Shown here: positions 7,693-17,689 of the stretch, piece by piece | How the letters are laid out: every line of letters begins with the position of its first letter | How positions within the stretch are numbered: the stretch's first letter is position 1 | Source: Marivirga arenosa | GTDB taxonomy: Bacteria; Bacteroidota; Bacteroidia; Cytophagales; Cyclobacteriaceae | DNA: 64,000 nt | Assembly: GCF_030503875.2 (NCBI RefSeq) | Contig: NZ_CP129968.2 | Coordinates: 1,321,001 to 1,385,000 of the forward strand | Direction of reading: 5' to 3' | The notes under the pieces: generated by a model | Database searches by the model: none | What the model was told of the DNA's origin: nothing | Seen by the model: only the letters and a program-made list of their open reading frames with translations | Translations under genes and position numbers: made by a program

Positions 7693-10600
7693 ATGAGTGA
7701 TCAAAAAACATATTGGAAAGGAACTGAACAATTAACGAATGATCCGTCATTTGTTAAAAATGCGGAAAAGGAATTTCCTGAGTACTTACCAATCAATGAT
7801 AAAAAAGAATCTAATGGAGGAAATACTTCCAGGAGAGATTTCTTAAAAATGATGGGGTTTGGTGTGGCAGCAGCTTCTTTAGCGGCTTGTGAAGCACCTG
7901 TAAGAAAAGCAATCCCTTATTTAAATAAACCGGTTGATGTAGATCCGGGTATTCCTAATTACTATGCCTCTACGTATTCAGTAGGTGGTGATTATGCTAG
8001 TGTTGTAGTTAAGACTAGAGAAGGAAGACCTATCAAAATTGAAGGAAACAAAAAATCTTCTATCACTCAAGGCGGTGTTAATGCTCAGGTAGAAGCTTCA
8101 GTTCTTTCATTATACGATCAAGAGAGATTAAGAGGGCCATTAAAAGAAGGTAAAAATACTGACTGGGCTACTTTAGATAAAGAAGTTACTAGTCAGCTTC
8201 AAGCGATTAGTGATGCAGGAGGACAAATCAGAATTGTATCTAATACAGTAAATTCTCCTTCTACTTTAAAAGCGATTGAAGAATTAGCAGCTAAATATGG
8301 AAATACAGAGCACATCATGTATGATTCTGTATCTCAAAATGGAATGTTAGCAGCTAATGAGGCTATGTTCGGACTAAGAGCTGTGCCTTCATATGATTTC
8401 AGTAAAGCAAAAACTATCGTAAGTTTTGGTGCTGATTTCTTAGGTACTTGGGTTTCTCCAATCGAACACACTAAGCAATATAGTAAAACTAGAAAGGTTA
8501 ATGCTGAGAATAAAAACATGTCTCGTCATTACCAATTTGAAAGTAATCTTTCATTAACTGGTTCTAATGCAGATTATAGAACGCCAATCAAACCTTCTCA
8601 AGAAGGATTAGCAGTCGCTGCTTTATTCAATGAAGTAGCAAAGTTAACTGGTAATAGTGGTGTTTCTGCTACTAAAGTTGATGTAGCGAATATTGCAAAA
8701 GCAGCAAAAGATTTAGTAGCAGCAAAAGGAAATTCAATTGTAGTTTCTGGTTCAAATGATGCAGATGTTCAAATGTTAGTGAACGGTATCAATAACATGC
8801 TAAATAATTACGGTACTACCATTGACCTAGCGCATTACTCAAATGCAAGAAAAGGTAATGAGGCAGATTTCAATCAAATGATTAAGGATGCTAATTCTGG
8901 TAGTATAAAAGCAGTTATCTTCTATAACGCCAATCCTGTTTATGATTCAGGAATGGGAGAGGAGTTAACAAAAGCTTTATCTAAAGTTTCTTTAACAGTT
9001 TCTACTTCTGACAGAAAAGATGAAACCGCAGCTATAGTAAAATATGTAGCTCCAGATCATCACTTCTTAGAGTCATGGAATGATGCAGAACCAAAAATAG
9101 GAGAGTTAAGCTTAGCACAGCCTACTATTTCACCATTATTCAAAACTCGCCAAGCTCAGGACAGTTTCCTTACTTGGTCAGGTAACAAACAAGAATACTA
9201 TAACTTCTTAAGAAAGAATTGGGAAGATGCTCACTATACTGGTCAAGAGCCAACATTTGACATCTTCTGGGATAAAGTATTATATGATGGTGTATTCACT
9301 TATGATTTAGAAAGTAATGAGTTAAGCACCCAAGATGTTAACTTTTCTGCAGTTGCATCGAGAATAAATAAAAATTATAAGCCAAATAACACAGGTTTAG
9401 AAGTAGCACTTTACCAAAAAGTATCTATTGGAGATGGTCGTCAGGCAAATAACCCGTGGTTACAAGAATTACCTGATCCAATTTCAAAAGCAACTTGGGA
9501 TAACTATGCTACTATCTCTCAAAAAATGGCTAATGAGTTAGGTATTAAGATTTTTGAAGGTAAAACTTCGTTAATCAAACTTAACATTAATGGCCAATCA
9601 ATGGAAGTTCCTGCATTAGTTCAGCCAGGTCAAGCAAATGGCACTATCGGTCTAGCTTTAGGTTACGGTAGAAAAATGGCAGGAAAAGTAGCCAATGGTG
9701 TTGGATTTGATGTGTATCCTTTAGTAGGAAGCTTAAATGGAGCTAATTATTATGCTGTAACTTCAGGTGTTAATGTTGAAGGAACGGCAGGTGATTACCA
9801 ATTAGCTCAAACTCAGACTCACCAAACCTTCATGGGTCGTGAGACTGTAATTCAAGAGGCTTTATTAGAGGACTATAAGAAAAAGGATTGGACAAGAGAT
9901 TTCCAACCTCATATTGAAACCAGTAAAGGAAAAGTAAAACCATCTAAGTTAACACTTTGGAATGGTCACAAATATAATAACCACCATTGGGGATTAGCAA
10001 TTGACTTGAATTCATGTACAGGTTGCGCTGCATGTACAATTGCATGTCAATCAGAAAATAACATTCCGGTTGTTGGTAAAGAAGAGGTAGTAATGAGAAG
10101 AGATATGCAGTGGATGCGTGTTGACCGTTACTATAGCTCTGATGCGGCTCCGGATGATACTGCAGGATTAGAGAAAGCAGCTGAAAATCCAGAGGTTACT
10201 TTCCAACCAATGATGTGTCAGCATTGTAATAATGCACCTTGTGAAACGGTATGTCCAGTTGCGGCAACTACCCACAGTTCAGAAGGTCTTAATCAAATGA
10301 CTTATAACAGATGTGTGGGTACAAGATATTGTGCTAACAACTGTCCTTATAAAGTAAGAAGATTCAACTGGTTCAAATACCATGATAATACTAAGTTCGA
10401 TAAGAACATGGCCATGAATAATGACCTAGGTAAAATGGTATTAAACCCAGATGTAACGGTTCGTTCTCGTGGAGTTATGGAAAAATGCTCTATGTGTATT
10501 CAAAGAATCCAGGCTGGTAAGTTAAAAGCTAAGAAAGAGAAGAGACAAATCGAAGATAAAGATGTGAATACGGCTTGTGCTTCAGCTTGTCCTTCTGATG

Positions 10601-10797
10601 CTATCGTTTTCGGAGACTTGAATAATGAAAACTCTGCAATTTCTAAATACTTGAAATTGAAAGAGCGTAATGACGAACCAATTAAAGAGGTGAATGAAGA
10701 GCGTGCCTACCATGTGTTGGAAGAGTTACGTGTAGCACCTAACGTTTGGTACATGACCAAAATTAGAAATAAAGATAAAGTAAATACTAAGGCTTAA
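7693..10797 (+). CDS. actB: Alternative Complex III subunit ActB, molybdopterin-fold/iron-sulfur protein
   Basis: This 1034-residue protein is the large peripheral subunit of Alternative Complex III, fused from a molybdopterin-oxidoreductase-like half and a ferredoxin-like half. A twin-arginine motif (SRRDFLKMMGFG, near 46) is followed by a lipobox (LAAC, C66), suggesting Tat export and lipid anchoring. The C-terminal third holds four cysteine clusters for iron-sulfur centres: CTGCAACTIAC from C775, CQHCNNAPCETVCP from about C842, CVGTRYCANNCP near 873, and CSMC near 933 with CASACP. In known ActB these carry three [4Fe-4S] and one [3Fe-4S] cluster, while the molybdopterin half binds no cofactor. 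Lies 35 bases after actA and 17 before actC, in one operon. Confidence 0.93.
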   Translation: MSDQKTYWKGTEQLTNDPSFVKNAEKEFPEYLPINDKKESNGGNTSRRDFLKMMGFGVAAASLAACEAPVRKAIPYLNKPVDVDPGIPNYYASTYSVGGDYASVVVKTREGRPIKIEGNKKSSITQGGVNAQVEASVLSLYDQERLRGPLKEGKNTDWATLDKEVTSQLQAISDAGGQIRIVSNTVNSPSTLKAIEELAAKYGNTEHIMYDSVSQNGMLAANEAMFGLRAVPSYDFSKAKTIVSFGADFLGTWVSPIEHTKQYSKTRKVNAENKNMSRHYQFESNLSLTGSNADYRTPIKPSQEGLAVAALFNEVAKLTGNSGVSATKVDVANIAKAAKDLVAAKGNSIVVSGSNDADVQMLVNGINNMLNNYGTTIDLAHYSNARKGNEADFNQMIKDANSGSIKAVIFYNANPVYDSGMGEELTKALSKVSLTVSTSDRKDETAAIVKYVAPDHHFLESWNDAEPKIGELSLAQPTISPLFKTRQAQDSFLTWSGNKQEYYNFLRKNWEDAHYTGQEPTFDIFWDKVLYDGVFTYDLESNELSTQDVNFSAVASRINKNYKPNNTGLEVALYQKVSIGDGRQANNPWLQELPDPISKATWDNYATISQKMANELGIKIFEGKTSLIKLNINGQSMEVPALVQPGQANGTIGLALGYGRKMAGKVANGVGFDVYPLVGSLNGANYYAVTSGVNVEGTAGDYQLAQTQTHQTFMGRETVIQEALLEDYKKKDWTRDFQPHIETSKGKVKPSKLTLWNGHKYNNHHWGLAIDLNSCTGCAACTIACQSENNIPVVGKEEVVMRRDMQWMRVDRYYSSDAAPDDTAGLEKAAENPEVTFQPMMCQHCNNAPCETVCPVAATTHSSEGLNQMTYNRCVGTRYCANNCPYKVRRFNWFKYHDNTKFDKNMAMNNDLGKMVLNPDVTVRSRGVMEKCSMCIQRIQAGKLKAKKEKRQIEDKDVNTACASACPSDAIVFGDLNNENSAISKYLKLKERNDEPIKEVNEERAYHVLEELRVAPNVWYMTKIRNKDKVNTKA

Positions 10798-10814
10798 TTT
10801 AATAAAGTAGCAAT

Positions 10815-12188
10815 ATGGAAGTCACTTCACCAGTAAGAGAAGTATTAGTAACAGGAAATAAGACATATCATGATGTATCTCATGATATCTGTAGGCACGT
10901 AGAGGCTAAGCCAAATCCGAAATGGATGACGGCAATGGTAGTTTCTTTGGGTGCATTATTTACAGGAGGTTACGCATTAGCGATTACCCTTTGGGATGGA
11001 ATCGGAATGTGGGGTCTTAATAAAACTGTAGGATGGGCATGGGATATCACCAACTTCGTATGGTGGGTTGGTATCGGTCACGCAGGAACCTTGATTTCTG
11101 CCGTTCTACTTTTATTCCGTCAGAAATGGAGAACTTCAATTAACAGAGCAGCAGAGGCGATGACTATTTTCGCAGTAATCTGTGCCTTATTGTTCCCATT
11201 AATTCATACAGGAAGACCATGGTTAAGTTTTTATTGGTTCGTTCCAATTCCAAATACTTGGGGGTCATTATGGGTTAACTTCCATTCTCCATTACTATGG
11301 GATTTCTTCGCCATTTCAACTTATTTCTCAGTTTCTTTAGTATTCTGGTATATTGGTTTGATTCCTGACTTTGCTACTATAAGAGACAGAGCAACTAACA
11401 AAATTTCTAAAGCGATATACGGAGCATTAAGTTTTGGATGGGATGGAGCTGCTAAAACATGGCAGAGATATGAAACGGTTTCATTAGTATTAGCAGGTCT
11501 TGCTACACCTTTAGTACTTTCAGTTCACACCATTGTATCCTTTGACTTTGCTACTTCAGTAATTCCAGGGTGGCATACCACTATCTTCCCTCCATATTTC
11601 GTTGCAGGGGCGATTTTCTCAGGTTTTGCCATGGTACTAACCTTAATGTTGGTAACAAGAAAAGTTTATAATCTAGAAGACTACATTACGATCAATCATA
11701 TTGAGTTAATGAACATCATTATCATGATTACAGGTTCTATTGTAGGGGTAGCCTACATTACAGAGCTTTTCATGGCTTGGTATTCAGGTGTTCAGTATGA
11801 GCAATATGCTTTCTTAAACAGAGCTACTGGTCCTTACTGGTGGGCATATTGGTCAATGATGACTTGTAATGTGATTTCACCTCAGTTATTCTGGTTTAAG
11901 AAAATTAGAACAAGCTTAGTAGCTACATTCATACTATCTATTGTAGTAAATATTGGTATGTGGTTCGAGCGTTTTGTAATTATTGTAACCTCTCTGCATA
12001 GAGATTACCTTCCATCATCATGGGCAATGTTTAGCCCAACTATTTATGATATGGGGATCTACCTATTCAGTTTTGGGTTATTCTTTACACTGTTCTTCTC
12101 TTTTGCTAAATTCTTCCCAGTGATTAATATGGCAGAGGTAAAATCAGTATTGAAATCTAGTTCAGGTGAAATTGAAAACAAGAAATAA
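10815..12188 (+). CDS. actC: Alternative Complex III subunit ActC, NrfD/PsrC-like membrane protein
   Basis: ActC is the quinol-binding integral membrane subunit of Alternative Complex III and belongs to the NrfD/PsrC family. This 457-residue protein has about ten hydrophobic helices; recognisable stretches are [19 protein letters not shown] near residue 90 and [17 protein letters not shown] near 135, typical of Bacteroidota ActC. It is followed two bases later by actD. ActF, encoded three genes downstream, is its paralogue in the same complex. Identity is supported both by sequence and by the complete actABCDEF order. Confidence 0.93.
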   Translation: MEVTSPVREVLVTGNKTYHDVSHDICRHVEAKPNPKWMTAMVVSLGALFTGGYALAITLWDGIGMWGLNKTVGWAWDITNFVWWVGIGHAGTLISAVLLLFRQKWRTSINRAAEAMTIFAVICALLFPLIHTGRPWLSFYWFVPIPNTWGSLWVNFHSPLLWDFFAISTYFSVSLVFWYIGLIPDFATIRDRATNKISKAIYGALSFGWDGAAKTWQRYETVSLVLAGLATPLVLSVHTIVSFDFATSVIPGWHTTIFPPYFVAGAIFSGFAMVLTLMLVTRKVYNLEDYITINHIELMNIIIMITGSIVGVAYITELFMAWYSGVQYEQYAFLNRATGPYWWAYWSMMTCNVISPQLFWFKKIRTSLVATFILSIVVNIGMWFERFVIIVTSLHRDYLPSSWAMFSPTIYDMGIYLFSFGLFFTLFFSFAKFFPVINMAEVKSVLKSSSGEIENKK

Positions 12189-12190
12189 TT

Positions 12191-12715
12191 ATGGAAAGCG
12201 GTAAAAACTTTATCGTAGGAATCTTTGATGATGAATCAGTATTATTAAATGCTGTTAAAAAGGTTCGTGGAAGCGATGTAAATATTCATGAGTGTTATAC
12301 GCCATATCCTGTTCATGGTTTAGATGATGAATTAGGATATAAGCGTTCCAGAATTTCCATAGCTGCCTTCTTGTTTGGTATCACAGGTACCTGCTTGGCT
12401 TTCTTAATGATGATCTATATGATGGGAATTGACTGGCCAATGATTATCGGAGGTAAAGATTATATAGCAATACCTTCTTTCGTACCTGTAGGTTTTGAGG
12501 TAACAGTATTATTAGCTGCTTTTGGTATGGTAGGTACTTTCTTTGTAATCAGTAACCTTAAACCTTACGGAAAGCCAAGAATATATGATATTCGAAGCAC
12601 TGATGATAAGCATGTTATGGCAATCGATTTAGCTAAGAATTCAAAATCAGCAGATGAATTAAATGCTATTTTGAAAGAATCAGGCGCTATAGAAATAAAC
12701 GAAAAGAAATTTTAA
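12191..12715 (+). CDS. actD: Alternative Complex III subunit ActD (DUF3341)
   Basis: This 174-residue DUF3341 protein has a cytoplasmic N-terminal domain (GIFDDESVLLNAVKKVR, then YTPYPVHGLDDELGYKRS) and two membrane helices (about 55-80 and 98-122). The C-terminal tail is soluble. ActD stabilises the complex and carries no cofactor. The N-terminal VHGLD sequence is a hallmark of the family. It begins two bases after actC and ends 13 bases before the ATG chosen for actE. Confidence 0.92.
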   Translation: MESGKNFIVGIFDDESVLLNAVKKVRGSDVNIHECYTPYPVHGLDDELGYKRSRISIAAFLFGITGTCLAFLMMIYMMGIDWPMIIGGKDYIAIPSFVPVGFEVTVLLAAFGMVGTFFVISNLKPYGKPRIYDIRSTDDKHVMAIDLAKNSKSADELNAILKESGAIEINEKKF

Positions 12716-12728
12716 GTTGAATTATCAA

Positions 12729-13373
12729 ATGATGAATACAAATAAAATATTTCAAATCATTTTCTTAGGCTTCGTAACTGTGGTTCTAGTTAGCTGTAAA
12801 GCTGGTAAAGATGAACCTGGCTTAGAGTACGCACCAAATATGTACCATGCAGTTTCTTATGAGCCATTAACTCAAATAACGGATAAAGAACAAGGAGCAT
12901 GGGTTTCATCAGATGATGATGAATATGGAGAGTATTTCAACTCAAATCCTAATAACCCATTTGGTATGACTATGAGAGAGCCTGTAAGTAATACAGTTCC
13001 AAGAAGTGAAAATGGAATGTTACCTTACAGATTACATAAGGATAGCCTTGATCTGGCTGCTAGAATCCTAGAAAATCCACTTCCGAATAATGAAGCAGTT
13101 GTTGCAGAGGGTAAAGTACTTTATACTAAGTATTGTACACACTGTCATGGTGAAAATGGAGGTGGTTCAATGGATGAAACTGCCAAAGTAGGACAAGTTT
13201 ACCAAGGTGTGCCAGCATACAATACAGGTAGAGTAGCTACAGTTTCAGGCGGTCACATTTTCCATGTAATTACACATGGAAAAGGAAGAATGGGGGCTCA
13301 CGGATCACAAGTGCTGCAAGAAGATAGATGGAAGATTGTACGCTATGTACAAACATTACAAAAACAAGATTAA
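12729..13373 (+). CDS. actE: Alternative Complex III subunit ActE, monoheme cytochrome c lipoprotein
   Basis: ActE is the monoheme cytochrome c of Alternative Complex III and is the likely electron outlet toward the oxidase. The frame is open from a TTG at 12717, but the ATG at 12729 (or 12732) gives a proper lipoprotein signal, NKIFQIIFLGFVTVVLVSC, with the cysteine as lipid attachment site. One heme motif is present, CTHCHG, in the C-terminal half, with downstream methionines (GKGRMGAHG) available as the axial ligand. Length and layout match Bacteroidota ActE. The gene sits tightly after actD and 25 bases before actF. Confidence 0.9.
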   Translation: MMNTNKIFQIIFLGFVTVVLVSCKAGKDEPGLEYAPNMYHAVSYEPLTQITDKEQGAWVSSDDDEYGEYFNSNPNNPFGMTMREPVSNTVPRSENGMLPYRLHKDSLDLAARILENPLPNNEAVVAEGKVLYTKYCTHCHGENGGGSMDETAKVGQVYQGVPAYNTGRVATVSGGHIFHVITHGKGRMGAHGSQVLQEDRWKIVRYVQTLQKQD

Positions 13374-13398
13374 TAACACAGTTTTAAGATAATTTATC

Positions 13399-14730
13399 AT
13401 GGCTGAAGAACAATTTCAATTTACTGCAAAGGCAAAAAAGACACTCTCTATTTTAGCTGTTGTAGGTGTGGTTTTACTGATATTAGGTATTTTTTCTGCA
13501 AGCTCAAATAGTCATGCTGACGAAGCAGGGCATTCTGAAGGTACTGAGCAGGTAGCTGAATCACATGGTGACGAAGCACATGCTTCCGAAGGTGCTCATG
13601 CTGAAGAAGGACATGCAGAAGAAGGTCACGGATATCACTGGTCTAAAAGAATTTTCGCTAATCTATGGATTAACAATATGTATTTCGTAGGCCTTGCTTT
13701 GTTAGGAGTATTTTTTGTCGCAATTCAATATGTTGCACAAGCAGGATGGTCTGCAGCACTAATTAGAATTCCAATGTCTTTTGGAAACTGGTTGCCGATC
13801 GGTTTTATCTTAACTTTAGGTATATTCCTAATCGGAGGTCATGATATTTTCCACTGGACACATGAATATCTTTATGATGTGAATGATCCTAGATACGATT
13901 CGATCATTGCTGGAAAAGAGGGATATTTAAATACTCCTTTCTTTTTAATAAGAATGGCAGTTTATTTTGTGGTTTGGTTCTTAATGTTCAGATGGATCAG
14001 AAAAAAATCTTTGGAAGAAGATTTAAATGGTGGTGAAAGCTACTATTATAAATTAAGAGGTATTTCAGCTGGATTTATTGTTTTCTTTGCTGTTACTTCA
14101 TCTACTTCAGCATGGGATTGGATTTTATCAATTGATACACACTGGTTCTCCACAATGTTCGGCTGGTATGTATTTGCTTCTTGGTGGGTTACTGCTTTAG
14201 CGGCCATTACATTAATAACAGTAATATTGAAAGAACAAGGATACTTAAAAGTTGTAACTACTGGAGTATTACATGACTTAGGTAAGTTTGTATTTGCCTT
14301 CTCAATTTTTTGGACATACATCTGGTTCTCTCAGTTTATGTTAATCTATTATTCTAACATTCCGGAAGAAACAGTTTACTTCATCGAAAGACTTTCAAGT
14401 GATCATTACAGTATTGTATTTTTTGTGAATCTTATTTTGAACTTCTTCTTTCCATTTTTGGTTTTCATGCCAAGAGATTCAAAAAGACATACAGTTTTCT
14501 TGAAGATCGTTACAATAATTGTTTTAATCGGTCATTGGTTTGATTTTTACTTAATGGTAACACCAGCGGTATTAAAAGAAAATGGAGGTTTTGGATTACT
14601 TGAAATTGGAATGGCAATCATTTTTGGTGTAGCCTTCTTATTTGTAGCCTTAACTAGTTTATCTAAATATCCGCTTCTTGCTAAGAATCATCCAATGTTG
14701 AAAGAAGCAGAACATCATCACGTATTTTAA
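13399..14730 (+). CDS. actF: Alternative Complex III subunit ActF, membrane protein
   Basis: This 443-residue protein is the second large membrane subunit of Alternative Complex III, a distant paralogue of ActC with about ten helices. The first helix (about 13-30) is followed by a His/Glu/Ala/Gly-rich stretch (residues about 36-78, repeated HAEEGH units) before the remaining helices. That acidic, histidine-rich loop is unusual in length and could bind metal, though low complexity is the simpler reading. It ends with a histidine-containing tail (EAEHHHVF). Operon position between actE and coxB confirms the call. Confidence 0.9.
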   Translation: MAEEQFQFTAKAKKTLSILAVVGVVLLILGIFSASSNSHADEAGHSEGTEQVAESHGDEAHASEGAHAEEGHAEEGHGYHWSKRIFANLWINNMYFVGLALLGVFFVAIQYVAQAGWSAALIRIPMSFGNWLPIGFILTLGIFLIGGHDIFHWTHEYLYDVNDPRYDSIIAGKEGYLNTPFFLIRMAVYFVVWFLMFRWIRKKSLEEDLNGGESYYYKLRGISAGFIVFFAVTSSTSAWDWILSIDTHWFSTMFGWYVFASWWVTALAAITLITVILKEQGYLKVVTTGVLHDLGKFVFAFSIFWTYIWFSQFMLIYYSNIPEETVYFIERLSSDHYSIVFFVNLILNFFFPFLVFMPRDSKRHTVFLKIVTIIVLIGHWFDFYLMVTPAVLKENGGFGLLEIGMAIIFGVAFLFVALTSLSKYPLLAKNHPMLKEAEHHHVF

Positions 14731-14754
14731 TTTAATTAAGTAACAGTAAATTAT

Positions 14755-15801
14755 ATGTTCAATTTAGCTATAGGTTTAGGAGTAGTACTTTTATTAGCAA
14801 TCTTGTTCTTAATTTTCAGGATTTCTTCTTTGATAAAAGTAGCAAAGGGAGACACCGGTAAAATTGCAACTGGATCTAATAAAATTAATGGAGCTTTATT
14901 TATGCTCTTCTTAATTGGTGGGGGATTTCTATTCTTCTGGTATTCATTTAAAGAATTCGATAACTACAATCTACCAGTTGCTTCAGAGCACGGTTCAGAA
15001 TATGAATTCATGTTCTGGATTACCATGGCAGTAACAGGTGTTGTTTTCGTATTAACACAAATTTTACTTTTTTACTTCTCTTGGAAATACCAATATAAGG
15101 AAGATTCTAAGGCACTTTTTTATCCTGAAAACAATAAATTAGAAGTTATATGGACTTTTGTTCCTGCTGTAGTTTTAGCAATACTTGTTTTCACTGGATG
15201 GAGAGTATGGACTGATGTTACAGCTCCTGCGCCAGAAAATACAAACAATATTGAAATTATGGGTTACCAATTTGCTTGGGGTGTTCGTTATCCGGGTGCT
15301 GACGGTGAATTAGGTAATACAGATTATAGAGTAATCGAGGCCGTAAATAGCTTTGGTATTGATTTCAACGATAAAGCATCTTATGATGATTTTATACCTA
15401 GAGAAATGCATATACCAAAAGGAGAGCCTGTTACTTTTAATATTAGAGCAAGAGATGTGTTACATAGTGTTTTTGCACCTCATTTTAGGTTAAAGATGGA
15501 TGCAGTTCCAGGGATGCCTACTTCATTTACTTTTACAGCTAGTAAAACTACTGAAGAAATGAGAGAGGAATTAAATGATCCTGAATTTAACTATGAAATA
15601 GCTTGTACTGAGATTTGTGGTAGAGGTCATTATTCAATGAGGTTAACTCTAATTGTTGATGAACCTGAAGATTACAAAAAATGGTATGCAGAACAGGAAT
15701 CATTTTTAAAGCAGAATCCTGAGTATTTAACAAAAGTTCCTTCTGAGCTAAAAGAATTAGCACTTTTGAAAACAGGAATTGATAACAAAGAGTTAGACTA
15801 G
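14755..15801 (+). CDS. coxB: cytochrome c oxidase subunit II (CuA)
   Basis: This 348-residue subunit II of the aa3-family oxidase has three N-terminal hydrophobic stretches (about 1-20, 44-65, 80-105; family core two) and one near 130-150, then a periplasmic cupredoxin domain. The CuA site is complete: CTEICGRGHYSM gives C284, C288, H292 and M295, and the upstream histidine lies in VLHSVFAPHFR. No CxxCH is present, so unlike true caa3 subunit II there is no fused cytochrome c; electrons must come directly from the ACIII cytochromes. Lies 24 bases after actF, so complex III and oxidase are co-transcribed. Confidence 0.94.
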   Translation: MFNLAIGLGVVLLLAILFLIFRISSLIKVAKGDTGKIATGSNKINGALFMLFLIGGGFLFFWYSFKEFDNYNLPVASEHGSEYEFMFWITMAVTGVVFVLTQILLFYFSWKYQYKEDSKALFYPENNKLEVIWTFVPAVVLAILVFTGWRVWTDVTAPAPENTNNIEIMGYQFAWGVRYPGADGELGNTDYRVIEAVNSFGIDFNDKASYDDFIPREMHIPKGEPVTFNIRARDVLHSVFAPHFRLKMDAVPGMPTSFTFTASKTTEEMREELNDPEFNYEIACTEICGRGHYSMRLTLIVDEPEDYKKWYAEQESFLKQNPEYLTKVPSELKELALLKTGIDNKELD

Positions 15802-15820
15802 AAATTTAAATTATAAAGTT

Positions 15821-17689
15821 ATGTCAACAGCGGCAGAAGTAAATATTAGCCAAGATGTTCACCATGATGAGCATCATGAGCACGAACAAAGCTTTATCTC
15901 AAAATATATTTTCACTACCGATCATAAAATGATTGGTAAGCAATTCCTTATAACTGGTATCTTATGGGGGTTAATAGGGGTTGGAATGTCAGTAATATTT
16001 CGACTTCAATTAGGATTTCCAGAAATGGATTTAGGCTTTTTGAAACCAATATTAGGAGGGTGGATTTCTGAACAAGGAAAATTAGATCCTGAATTCTATT
16101 TAGCATTGGTTACTATGCATGGTACCATTATGGTATTCTTTGTATTAACTGCGGGATTGAGTGGTACCTTTAGTAATTATTTAATTCCACTTCAAATTGG
16201 TGCACGTGATATGGCATCAGGATTTATGAATATGTTATCATACTGGTTCTTTTTCTTGTCTAGTGTCGTAATGATGTCCTCAATTTTTATTGAAACTGGT
16301 CCTGCTGGTGGTGGATGGGTAGTTTACCCGCCATTAAGTGCTTTGCCACAAGCTATTCAAGGTTCAGGATTAGGGATGACAATGTGGTTAGTAGCCATGG
16401 TATTCTTTATTGTTTCAATGTTATTAGGTGGTATTAACTACATCACTACTGTTATTAACTTGAGAACAGAAGGAATGTCATTCTCAAGATTGCCTTTAAC
16501 AATATGGGCGTTCTTCTTAACTGCTGTAATTGGTTTATTATCATTCCCAGTTTTATTTGCTGCTGCTTTATTATTGGTATTTGATAGAAGTTTCGGTACT
16601 TCTTTCTATTTATCTGATATTTATATAGGTGGTGAAGCATTACCAAATATGGGAGGTAGTCCTATTTTGTATCAGCATTTATTCTGGTTCTTAGGGCACC
16701 CTGAGGTATATATTGTATTATTACCAGCTTTAGGTATTACATCTGAAATTATAGCGACTAATTCTAGAAAACCAATTTTCGGTTACAGAGCGATGATTGG
16801 TTCTATGTTAGGTATTACAGTACTTTCATTCGTAGTATGGGCACACCATATGTTCGTTTCAGGATTGAATCCTTTCTTAGGGTCAGTTTTCATGTTCTTA
16901 ACATTAATTATTGCCATTCCATCTGCTGTTAAAGTTTTTAATTACTTAACCACTCTTTGGAAAGGTAACATCATATTTACACCTGCTACGTTGTTCTCTA
17001 TTGGTCTAGTATCATTCTTTATATCAGGAGGTTTAACAGGTATTTTCTTAGGAAACTCTGTAATTGATATTCAATTACACGATACTTATTTTGTAGTGGC
17101 TCACTTCCACCTTGTAATGGGTAGTTTATCAATCTTTGGGCTATTAGCTGGTGTTTACCATTGGTTCCCTAAAATGTTTGGTAGAATGATGGATGAGAGA
17201 TTAGGTTATATACACTTCTGGTTGACTTTTGTTGGGGTATATATGATCTTCTTCCCGATGCACTACATTGGTATTGCTGGTTTCCCAAGAAGATATTATT
17301 CTTGGACAAACTTTGATGCTTTCAGTAGCTACACTGACTTAAATATGTTCGTTACAATTGCAGCGATTGTTACTGTAGCAGCTCAATTCATTTTCTTATT
17401 CAACTTCTTCTACTCAATGTATAGAGGTAGAAAGGCAGTTCAGAATCCTTGGAGATCAAATACCTTAGAGTGGACTACACCAGTTAATCCTGGTCATGGT
17501 AACTGGCCTGGTGAGATTCCAAAAGTTTACAGATGGCCATACGATTACAGTAAGCCAGGTGCTAAAGAGGATTTTATTCCTCAAACTGTACCTTTATCTG
17601 AAACTCCAGAGTCTAATTTAGATCATGAGGTTGAATTAGCAAAGAAGGAAGTTGTTGATAAAACAGCTGATGCAAAGGCAAACGCATAA
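15821..17689 (+). CDS. coxA: cytochrome c oxidase subunit I
   Basis: This 622-residue catalytic subunit I of the heme-copper oxidase reduces oxygen to water and pumps protons. Twelve membrane helices are expected. The CuB/cross-linked tyrosine motif GHPEVYI is visible (H293, E295), the glutamate marking an A1-type D-channel. Further ligands are in WAHHMFVSG, and the heme histidines in LHDTYFVVAHFHLVMG. The N-terminus carries a His/Glu-rich segment. Its 3' end overlaps the heme A synthase start by 20 bases. Confidence 0.96.
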   Translation: MSTAAEVNISQDVHHDEHHEHEQSFISKYIFTTDHKMIGKQFLITGILWGLIGVGMSVIFRLQLGFPEMDLGFLKPILGGWISEQGKLDPEFYLALVTMHGTIMVFFVLTAGLSGTFSNYLIPLQIGARDMASGFMNMLSYWFFFLSSVVMMSSIFIETGPAGGGWVVYPPLSALPQAIQGSGLGMTMWLVAMVFFIVSMLLGGINYITTVINLRTEGMSFSRLPLTIWAFFLTAVIGLLSFPVLFAAALLLVFDRSFGTSFYLSDIYIGGEALPNMGGSPILYQHLFWFLGHPEVYIVLLPALGITSEIIATNSRKPIFGYRAMIGSMLGITVLSFVVWAHHMFVSGLNPFLGSVFMFLTLIIAIPSAVKVFNYLTTLWKGNIIFTPATLFSIGLVSFFISGGLTGIFLGNSVIDIQLHDTYFVVAHFHLVMGSLSIFGLLAGVYHWFPKMFGRMMDERLGYIHFWLTFVGVYMIFFPMHYIGIAGFPRRYYSWTNFDAFSSYTDLNMFVTIAAIVTVAAQFIFLFNFFYSMYRGRKAVQNPWRSNTLEWTTPVNPGHGNWPGEIPKVYRWPYDYSKPGAKEDFIPQTVPLSETPESNLDHEVELAKKEVVDKTADAKANA